Of a stretch of DNA of 64,000 bases, positions 21,845-29,223 are shown in pieces. Source of the DNA: Pseudomicrostroma phylloplanum. Taxonomy: Eukaryota > Basidiomycota > Exobasidiomycetes > Microstromatales. The stretch covers positions 62,001 to 126,000 of the forward strand of contig BCHS01000009.1 of the NCBI GenBank assembly GCA_039545275.1, read 5' to 3'. The notes under the pieces are model-generated. The model made no database searches and was not told the DNA's origin. It worked only from the letters and a program-made list of their open reading frames with translations. The position numbers and the translations under genes were made by a program. Position 1 is the stretch's first letter; each line of letters opens with the position of its first letter.

Positions 21845-22688
21845 GCGTTGGAAGATGTGGAAGAGGGCGGTACCGAGGAGGGGTAACAGTTGCAAGGATG
21901 CAAATGAAGCTGATGGAGTGGTAGTGATGCCAGGAGGAGTAATCGTCTTATCTAGGGTCCTCGTCTCTCTCTAGCGCCAGCTCACCCCCGCTGCCCACCT
22001 CCTCGTTCCCTTGGTGGAGAGTGTCAGCGTGTGCGGGGCAGAGTCAGGCGATTGACTCTGCTTGTGCCTTGATTGCAAGTGTGCTCGTCATCTGCCATTG
22101 CCGGGGGAGGCAAGCCAAGGCGAGACCCTTGGTACCTGACTTGTGTGCTGAAGTGCTCCTCGCCCGCGTGTTGTCTGCTTGTCCTCTCCTTGTGCCGGCG
22201 GTGGTGACTTTGGCTGCGATGCTCCACGCGGGAAATTACGCGCCTCAATTGTCTTGGCGCACCGCCCACACGCGCCAAGCATCACTGCGCAGCGCGGCAG
22301 CACTGACCACCTCATCCTCGCACAGCCGGACCCAGCAGCCGGACGTCAATTGCCGGACTCGCACCGAGTTAGCAGCGGCTGAGACTAAGACGAGCAAACA
22401 GACAGACAGTCTGTCCCTGACACCGGGCTGGTAGAGTCAGATCGGCTGACCTCACCAGCCATATCCAGACCGAGCTAGTACAGCTACACACGCACGTGCG
22501 GATGACGAGACTATTACATTAATTCAGGGGTCGATCAAGCTCCCCTTTGTCGTGACAAGAGGTACAGAGGTAAGGGGTAACGTTGGGTCCAAACAGACAA
22601 GAGAGACAAAGAGACAGAGAGAGCAACACTACAACAAATACAACCCTTCCTTCTCTTCTAAGCGATGCGGGAATCTACGACCGCGAAT
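21845..22688 (-). promoter_or_regulatory. Promoter region of the P-type ATPase gene
   Basis: This 844-bp region lies upstream of the minus-strand ATPase start and downstream of the symporter stop at 22689. It contains a perfect 8-bp inverted repeat CTTGGCGC (22253-22260) / GCGCCAAG (22272-22279), a GCGGGAAA string at 22229-22236, and three direct GCCGGAC repeats at 22325, 22338 and 22352. No gene seen. Confidence 0.5.
22253..22279. repeat. Inverted repeat CTTGGCGC-N11-GCGCCAAG
   Basis: Perfect 8-bp arms with an 11-nt spacer lie about 410-435 nt upstream of the ATPase start. TTGGCGC resembles the E2F/DP half-site, and a second E2F-like GCGGGAAA lies 17 bp to the left. It may be a bidirectional factor-binding site; no factor is known. 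Confidence 0.6.
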
Positions 22689-24179
22689 CTAGAACGTCGA
22701 CGACTTGTCCTCCTCGTGACTGAACTCAGAAGCAGCGGGAGACTCTGCCGCCTCCTCCTTTTTTGCCAGCATAGCATACAGCACCTTCCAGACCCCAGCT
22801 ACAACGGCTGCTCCCAGTACACAACCAGCGCAGATGTACAGTGCCTTGCTGTAGCGCGGGGCTTCGGCGGCAGTGAAGATGTTCGAGCCGACAAAGGAGG
22901 CCAGCTGGATCGACATTACGTACGAGGCCAGGGCCACGGGTCGCTGTCGCTCCTGGATATTCTCTGAAAGCCAGGCTGCATTGATGCCCTGCACGGAGCC
23001 CATACCGCCCTGAGTCACCACGATGCCAGCATAGAGGACTCCCTTTGCCACGCCATTGGGAGGGGCAGCCAGCCAGAGGAGACCGACTGCCGAGATGAGG
23101 AAGCCAGCCATGATGTGCAGTCCCCTTTCGCGGGTCCTGTCAGAGTTCCAGGCCAAGCTAAGGGAAGTGATGAGCACCATGACAGATCCTACACTGCTCA
23201 GACCATTGGCTGTGTAGCCAGCAAAGCCTAGACTCTTGATGATCGAGGGGCCATAGGTGTTGATGGGCGTGAACATGACCGAGGACAGGAAGGCCGAAAC
23301 AGCATGGCCGTAGAAGCGCCAGTCCAGCAGGATGTCAAAGTCACGCAGAGCGACCTTGCGGCTACTCTGCGAGGCCTTGGTCGGATCATCGCGAACGGCA
23401 CGACTGGAGAGGGCCTCTGCCTCTGCTTCGGACAAGATGGCGAAGCGACGACCAAATAGACGGTGGCGGGTGGCTCCGTGTGGGCTCTGGGGTAGATGGA
23501 GCGCTGCAAATACGGCAATGGCGCAGGTGAGGACACCTTCGATGAGAAAGAGCCACTGCCAGCCAAACAGTCCTCCCGTGCCGCTGAGACTGAGCAGGCC
23601 TAGTGCCAGGACTCCAGCAATGGCACCGGCGATGCCGTTTGCTGACCAGAGGAGAGCATAGCGGAAGGCCATCTCTTTCCGAGAGTAGAACTGGCCAAGG
23701 TAGAAGGCGGCTCCAGGGATGAATCCAGCCTCGCAAGCGGCCAAGATGAATCGGGTTGCGTAGAAGCCTGACTTGCTTGTGATGAACATTTGGCACCAAG
23801 TCACTGTGCCCCAGGCGAACATTAGAGCTGGCAGCCAGCGGTGAACACCCAAGCGCTTAATGGCAACGTTGGCGGGAATCTCAAAGAGCACAAAGGCCAA
23901 AGTGAAGAGTGTCTGTCCAGTGTTGATATTGCTGGTTGAAATGCCGGCGATTTTCCTGAAGTTGTCTGTGAGAGCTTGACCCAGACTTGTCCTGTCGAAC
24001 TGGAGGAAGATGAACATGAGGATGATGCAAGAGAGGACGAGCAGATCGATCTTCAGCCTGCCCGACCGGACCAGGGCGACGTCTTCTGGAGCGACTTCGT
24101 TGGCCATCTTGTGGTCCACAACGGGCTGTTGAACGACATCTGGGTCATCAGTGACGAGGATGGGGGTGACTGCAGCCAT
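22689..24179 (-). CDS. MFS anion:cation symporter (Dal5/ACS family) transporter
   Basis: Single exon, 496 aa, with ATG 24179 giving MAAVTPILVTDD. Twelve helices with ACS-family marks are present: LQFDRTSLGQALTDNF in helix 1, FEIPANVAIKRLGVHRWLP after helix 2, AACEAGFIPGAAFYLGQFYSRKEM around helix 4-5, and QGGMGSVQGINAAWLSENI in the C-half. Characterised relatives carry allantoate (Dal5), nicotinate (Tna1), pantothenate (Fen2) or sulfonates and thiosulfate (yeast Soa1), all by proton symport at the plasma membrane. The gene is divergent from an arylsulfotransferase-family gene, with a 757-bp shared promoter carrying CGG-N4-CCG and GATAAG sites. The substrate is therefore likely a nitrogen- or sulfur-containing organic anion, but this is inference. 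Confidence 0.88.
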   Translation of the reverse strand: MAAVTPILVTDDPDVVQQPVVDHKMANEVAPEDVALVRSGRLKIDLLVLSCIILMFIFLQFDRTSLGQALTDNFRKIAGISTSNINTGQTLFTLAFVLFEIPANVAIKRLGVHRWLPALMFAWGTVTWCQMFITSKSGFYATRFILAACEAGFIPGAAFYLGQFYSRKEMAFRYALLWSANGIAGAIAGVLALGLLSLSGTGGLFGWQWLFLIEGVLTCAIAVFAALHLPQSPHGATRHRLFGRRFAILSEAEAEALSSRAVRDDPTKASQSSRKVALRDFDILLDWRFYGHAVSAFLSSVMFTPINTYGPSIIKSLGFAGYTANGLSSVGSVMVLITSLSLAWNSDRTRERGLHIMAGFLISAVGLLWLAAPPNGVAKGVLYAGIVVTQGGMGSVQGINAAWLSENIQERQRPVALASYVMSIQLASFVGSNIFTAAEAPRYSKALYICAGCVLGAAVVAGVWKVLYAMLAKKEEAAESPAASEFSHEEDKSSTF

Positions 24180-24560
24180 GACGGGTAGGGTAGGCAAGGA
24201 TAGGGTGTTGGTAAGGACCAGGAGGCGTGAGCAGATGTGGCTGAAGATTGCTTGCACCGTCACAAGCAAGGATAGCTTGAGGTACCGGTGGAAGACGGGC
24301 TCGTTAGATCTTATGTACTTGAGCAGACGTCTGTACCTCCTGAACCAGATCTAGCGTAAGTACCGTCTCGCCCAAGTCATCCCCGCTCTTGAGTCCCTGT
24401 CGAGGCCGAAGCTGAAGATAGCGACTGCAGTGAGATACTCTGACCCGTCTTGCAGTACCATACCGTCCCATGAGCAAGGTACGATACTCCAATCAAAGGA
24501 GCAAATGTCGCGATATCTTTGACAATCTAGATAAGATGGCGTGCACGGCCGCGGCCCAGG

Positions 24561-24574
24561 CTCGGAGCACCGAG
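24561..24574 (+). promoter_or_regulatory. CTCGGAGCACCGAG element, copy 1
   Basis: Five-bp inverted arms CTCGG/CCGAG flank an AGCA centre, giving CGG-N4-CCG. It is identical over 14 bp to the copy at 24666 and over 13 bp to the copy in the DUR3 promoter at 11591. Confidence 0.6.
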
Positions 24575-24637
24575 TCGACCGAGATATTGGTCCGATCGCG
24601 TGCTTGCCGTGCGACAGTGACAGTGCCAATGTGGCTG

Positions 24638-24643
24638 CACGTG
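24638..24643. promoter_or_regulatory. CACGTG E-box
   Basis: CACGTG lies between the two CTCGGAGCACCGAG copies. bHLH factors of the Cbf1 type bind this hexamer, in yeast at sulfur-assimilation promoters. A single 6-mer is weak evidence by itself. Confidence 0.35.
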
Positions 24644-24665
24644 GCAGTCGAGCTCGGATCTAGCA

Positions 24666-24679
24666 CTCGGAGCACCGAG
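24666..24679 (+). promoter_or_regulatory. CTCGGAGCACCGAG element, copy 2
   Basis: Second identical 14-mer, in the same orientation and exactly 105 bp from the first, i.e. about ten helical turns, so both would face the same side of the DNA. Confidence 0.6.
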
Positions 24680-24936
24680 GATGTCCCCGGGGAAGCTGCC
24701 GAGCGATAAGACTCATGCAGCCGGCGCCATGGTTCTTTCCGGTCCTCCAGGCTTCCACTTCGGTCCTCGGCCCTCGCCTCCTCGGTATCGCAGCTCGGAC
24801 GAGGGAGAGATCAAGGGCTCGCAGCCTCAGATGTCGTGATGGAGAGAATCCGAGGCAGACTGGAGAAAGGTGCAAAGTGCACGTACCACAGAATGCTGCC
24901 GGTCCGAGTGACATTTAAGAAGAAAGCTTGAGTCGG

Positions 24937-26405
24937 ATGGAAGATCACCTCAATCTCTCGTCACCACCTCCAGGACTCCCCATAGACACACCGCAATTTG
25001 ACTCAAACACAGTCATCAATATGCCCTCTGCCGTTGACCAGAACTCCATCCGTCGCCGAGGCGTGGGCCTCATTGCCAGTGACCCAGCCAAGGTCACTTC
25101 GGGCTATGTGCTCATCGCCCCTCTGACCAGCAGCGAGGTGAGTACTCGAATCAAAGTGACCTTTTGAGATGATGTGAGATACTGACTTCCCAAAACCTCC
25201 TGCCCATTTGCTCTGCTGCCTCGCAGGTACACGTCATCGACGTCGAAGGAAAGACAGCCCATACCTACCAGATGCCCTACCGCAACGGCCGCCATGCCCG
25301 TCTTCTAGACAACGGCAACCTGGCCGTGAACAGCATCGACCCAGACACCGCGCGCCCCTTTTGGTTCTTCAACAAGTACGGTGGAGGAATCATGACGGAG
25401 CTGGAGCCGGAGACGGGTAAAGTGGTGCGACGCCATCGCGACCCGCTGCAGCACCATGATGCTCACCACTATGGTGATGGCTCGGGCCGTATCTTGTATA
25501 CCACTCTAGAGCAGCTGGACCACGTTGCTTCGGCTAAAGTGCAGGGCGGTGTGCCCGGTAGCGAGGCGCCAGATGGCAGCGTATGGGCCGATGTGATCAA
25601 GGAGGTCGACGGAGCCGGTAACACCACATGGGAGTGGCGCGCCTCTGACCACCTGGACCGGGCTACATTTCCGCTCCAAGCGCCCTACCCTCGTGAACAC
25701 TGGCCACTCATCAACTCCATCGTCCCGCTGCAAGACGGCAACATTCTCGTCTCGCTACGATCGGTCTCTGCCGTCCTCATCCTCTCCCGTGAGGACGGCT
25801 CCATCCTCTGGCACCTGGACTCTACCGTTGTAGCGCAGCAGCACTGTGCCAGCGAGATTCTCCCCTCGGGCAATATCCTCATCTTCGACAATGGCGCCTT
25901 CAGGTATCGCGAGTCGTTCCAGTACACGAGGGCGTTGGAGGTGGACCGCGCTACGAAGAAGATTGTTTGGCAGTGGACTGATCCGTCGAAGGAGCGGTTC
26001 TATACGCCATTCATGGGAGGAGCGCAGCGATTGGGGCTACCAGCTTCTGCTGCGCCTCAGACCAACGGTCATGTCAATGGTCATGCCAATGGACACGCCA
26101 ATGGACATGCGAAAGGTCACACCAATGGCCACATCACCCCCACTCCTCTTTACCGTCCCCAGGGCAACACCCTTCTCACAGAGAGTGCCTTCGGCCGCAT
26201 CATCGAGGTCGACGACGAGGACAACGTCTGCTGGGAGTGGTACAACCCCCACTTCAGCATCTACGCCGAAGAGCACGTGCGGGCCGTCTTCCCCGGCGAG
26301 TCCAATGCGCTTTTCAGGGCGTACAAGTACCCCGAGGAGAGATTCGAGTGGCTGGTGAAGAGGCAGAGGGAGGGGAGGAAGGAAGAGACGATGGTGGTTA
26401 CTTAG
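24937..26405 (+). CDS. Arylsulfotransferase-family (ASST-like) protein
   Basis: Join 24937-25137, 25227-26405; one 89-nt phase-0 intron; 459 aa. The sequence resembles the arylsulfotransferase beta-propeller families: RRRGVGLIASDPAKVTSGYVLIAPL at the start, MPYRNGRHARLLDNGNLAVNS, HHDAHHYGDGSGRILYTTL, and QQHCASEILPSGNILIFDNG, which holds a His at the position expected for the family's catalytic His (usually followed by Asp, here Cys). Bacterial ASST moves sulfate from one phenolic sulfate ester to another phenol through a sulfo-His intermediate. No signal peptide is visible, so it is probably cytosolic, unlike the periplasmic bacterial enzyme. A stretch of Asn-Gly-His repeats near residues 345-368 interrupts the propeller. 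An alternative start is ATG 25021. Activity is inferred. Confidence 0.78.
26059..26133 (+). repeat. Coding repeat of 12-nt units (NGHx) in the arylsulfotransferase gene
   Basis: About six consecutive 12-nt units encode Asn/Lys-Gly-His-X (NGHV, NGHA, NGHA, KGHA/T, NGHI). Third positions vary between units, so the array is not a very recent expansion. It forms a His-rich loop in the protein. Confidence 0.85.
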
Positions 26406-26546
26406 ATGATACTGGACGGAGCTCATTCAAAGTTTGTCATGTTGCCCAGTCTTCGAATCGTACTTCTATCAGGTCTTCCTTTCCTTTCTATATAGACAAT
26501 TGTCATGCACTTGCGCTCCTTCGCTCTTCGCTCTCTTAGCTCAGCT

Positions 26547-28835
26547 TCACGACAACGAAGACGTAAAGGAGTTGATCGTGTCGAGCAGCTCCTTCGACAA
26601 GTACCCAGGCGAAGGCAGTCCATCGAGTCCCGCCCCGTCAAAAGCACCAAAGAGATCGCCTGGTGCGCCGTGAGCAGAGTCCTGCGAGAGCCACCCCTCC
26701 AGCGCAGATTCCCAGGCGGTGGGCTGGCCAGCAGCAGAAGCAGCCGCTGCAGTCTCTGGGACAGTCGGAGCCTGGGCAGCTACGTCTGCTGCTGCTGCGG
26801 CAGCGGCAGCAGATACCTCATCTCGCCGACGCTGTGACTGGGAAAGGAGCGTTTGGACTACGCGCACTGCCCGCTTGGCCGCTCTGCTCTTCCTCGATGC
26901 TTCCTCCAAGACGCCAATAGCAACTTGTACCAGTCGGAGGTTTTCCCCTTCGACTTCAGCTTCTTCATCCGAAGCGTCAGCGCTCCTCTGGCCAGCACAC
27001 ATGTGGAGATCGATACACAGTGCAACCGAGGCGGTAAAGACGTGTATGAGCACGACCCACCACTGCAGCGGGAAGGCTATGCGTTTCGCCTCTTCGAGCA
27101 ACTGCAACAGGCTCACTGCCGCCTGGAGCGTGGCATTCTTCGACTCGCGGTAGCGCTCCTCCGTGTAGCCCCGGGCGAGGTAGGCGCGATGGAGACGCAT
27201 GGTTCGATTGTGAATGGTGAAGCCGAGGAAGAGCCGTTGCCATTGCAGCTGCCGGGTCAAGATGCGGGAGAAGTCCCAAGGGCGCACATCGGAGGGACCG
27301 GGTCCCCAGCCCAGGAGGTCCTCACTAGGCGGCGAAGACACGGAAGCTGGTGGACGACGACTCTGCCATGGAGGATGATCGAGTCGGAGGTACGAAGGCA
27401 GGGATTGGTAGTGTGACCAATTCTCGCGCTCAAGCTCCGGTACGATGTCATGCGTCAGGCGGTCTTCGTTGTAGAGATCCACTGCCTTTCGGGCGGTGAG
27501 AGCAAACGCAATCTTCTCTCTATGATATGTCGAGGTCGTCGGCTCGCCAGTCGCTCGCAGCGGTCGGGGTGCTGCTCCAATCTCATCGTCTTGAAGATCG
27601 GCAAAGACCCTAGTCTTGATCTGTGAAGGCGGTATGTTGTACGTAAAATTGCACGAAGAGGCCGTATAGCAGTCCTGACATACCAGACTCCAGTAGGTCC
27701 TCCGGCCCATTTCCAGCTGGAGGGGAGAAGCAGCCGCTGCACCGCTCTTGGATCCTGAGCGGCCAGCGTCGATCTGGGAGAGGCCCAGTCCGTTGGCCAT
27801 CCTGATCGCAAGTGCAAGATTGACATGGTGCGTATCTGCCTGACCACAATTGTTGAGGTACAGACCCTGAAGGATCAATGTCTGGATGACGGCCATTGAG
27901 TGGTTGGCCAGGTAGCCCGATGCGGTGAGGGCGTCCTGGCTCGCCTGATAAAAGGTAGCATCGTCTACGATTGCGTTCGTGGGCATATGCTGCGATACTT
28001 CCAGATCAAAATGCACCGCGAGGCAGAGGATTGAGAACAGAAGCGCTAGCCGCTGCAGATCTTGTCTCGTCTGTATTCCAGAGGACCAGAAGGCCTTGTA
28101 CCAATCGATGAAGGAGGGCACGTGGATTGGGTGATGAATCCACTCCAGCTGCTCAAAGTAAGCCGTAACGAGTGCGTCGCACTGAAGCCGCGAAGGCAGC
28201 AATCCGAGAATCCCGCTGTACTCTCTGAGCTGTGCGTGCTGAGCGCTACTGCTATTGGGCTCGTCTCCGTCCTGATCTGCGTCCGCAGAGATGATCTGAT
28301 GGTCGAAACGGTCGTGGACGTCTACTTCGGATGAGGCCGGCCGCGTATTGCCCGACTCTACCAAATCGGAGATGGCGATGGCTACTGTCCGAGGCGGGGA
28401 GCGTCGAGCAGGCAGGCCGAGCTGCGAAGAAGGCGAAGACGACACCATGGACAGGGGCGAGGTCATGGCAGGCTGGACATTGGCGAGGAGACCCGCCATC
28501 GCAAGCGCCTCTTCAATACGGGCGATGCGATCTCCCAAGGAGGAATTCGAGGAAGCAAGGACACCATCCCCAGCAGCCCTGCTCAGCTCCTCGGGCGAAC
28601 GAGAGGTGAGCGCAGTAGGCGTCCGTATCCAGCGACACTCTTCACTCCTCCGCCTGCAGTTCTTGCAATGGCTCGTACCATCGCACTTGACTTTACGGCG
28701 CCTGCACGGCTCGCACGAGTAGACTGGACGGGGAGCACCGCCGCTGCCGTTGTTGTTGCCAGAAGAGGTGGAGGACGGGCCTGCTGCCGCTGCCGCTGCT
28801 GCGAGGGTCACACCGGGGCCACGAAGAGGGGCCAT
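26547..28835 (-). CDS. Zn2Cys6 fungal transcription factor
   Basis: Single exon, 762 aa. The zinc cluster is at residues 41-67, starting CEPCRRRKVKCDG, with Cys spacing C-X2-C-X6-C-X5-C-X2-C-X6-C. A short linker leads to a middle homology (fungal_trans) domain, about residues 215-560, containing LQRLALLFSILCLAVHF, RMANGLGLSQID and MGRRTYWSLVCQDCYTA. An Ala-rich C-terminal tail (AAAAAAADVAAQ) precedes the stop. Such factors bind paired CGG triplets in the nucleus. It converges on the arylsulfotransferase gene (142 bp between stops), and that gene's promoter contains CGG-N4-CCG elements, so local regulation is an attractive but untested idea. The target pathway cannot be read from the sequence. 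Confidence 0.9.
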   Translation of the reverse strand: MAPLRGPGVTLAAAAAAAGPSSTSSGNNNGSGGAPRPVYSCEPCRRRKVKCDGTSHCKNCRRRSEECRWIRTPTALTSRSPEELSRAAGDGVLASSNSSLGDRIARIEEALAMAGLLANVQPAMTSPLSMVSSSPSSQLGLPARRSPPRTVAIAISDLVESGNTRPASSEVDVHDRFDHQIISADADQDGDEPNSSSAQHAQLREYSGILGLLPSRLQCDALVTAYFEQLEWIHHPIHVPSFIDWYKAFWSSGIQTRQDLQRLALLFSILCLAVHFDLEVSQHMPTNAIVDDATFYQASQDALTASGYLANHSMAVIQTLILQGLYLNNCGQADTHHVNLALAIRMANGLGLSQIDAGRSGSKSGAAAASPLQLEMGRRTYWSLVCQDCYTASSCNFTYNIPPSQIKTRVFADLQDDEIGAAPRPLRATGEPTTSTYHREKIAFALTARKAVDLYNEDRLTHDIVPELERENWSHYQSLPSYLRLDHPPWQSRRPPASVSSPPSEDLLGWGPGPSDVRPWDFSRILTRQLQWQRLFLGFTIHNRTMRLHRAYLARGYTEERYRESKNATLQAAVSLLQLLEEAKRIAFPLQWWVVLIHVFTASVALCIDLHMCAGQRSADASDEEAEVEGENLRLVQVAIGVLEEASRKSRAAKRAVRVVQTLLSQSQRRRDEVSAAAAAAAADVAAQAPTVPETAAAASAAGQPTAWESALEGWLSQDSAHGAPGDLFGAFDGAGLDGLPSPGYLSKELLDTINSFTSSLS

Positions 28836-29223
28836 CTGGTGTGGCTACGCATGAGGCGGCAGCTGGACACCCTGAAAGCTATGGATGTGACGAATTGGTC
28901 GAGATGTGAAGATGAGATAGATAAGAAGGCAAGGCAGAGAGGTAGCAGGATGGGCAACCATTGTCCGCTTCGGCTTCGGCAGCCTTGCCCTTTCCGGCAC
29001 GACTGACGGAACCGCCCTACTCAATCCTTCGGCGTCATACGACAGTCGATCTTGGCTGGAATAGCTACTCCACCATCAGACAGTAGGATATGTGGGTAAC
29101 GTTGGTATTGATAGATACGTAACAGGTAACAACAATCGGCGAAGACGCGCGCAGGAAGATCATTCTCGATAGCATGACGGCCGCAACAGGGCTCTTATTC
29201 ACAACAACATTCACAATACGCTT
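28836..29223. other. Intergenic region upstream of the Zn2Cys6 gene
   Basis: This is the promoter of the factor at 28835 and the 3' flank of the sugar porter. GCTTCGGCTTCGGCAG (near 28969) and CGGAACCG (near 29008) give CGG-triplet pairs, but none matches the CTCGGAGCACCGA element. Nothing else seen. Confidence 0.4.

Larger units (their letters stand above)
24180..24936. promoter_or_regulatory. Bidirectional promoter, ACS symporter / arylsulfotransferase
   Basis: This 757-bp region is flanked by two divergent starts. It holds two copies of CTCGGAGCACCGAG (24561 and 24666), GATAAG at 24530-24535 and 24705-24710, one CACGTG E-box at 24638-24643 lying between the two elements, and three CGGTCC strings (near 24740, 24761 and 24900). 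The density of recognisable sites suggests co-regulation of the two genes. Confidence 0.65.
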
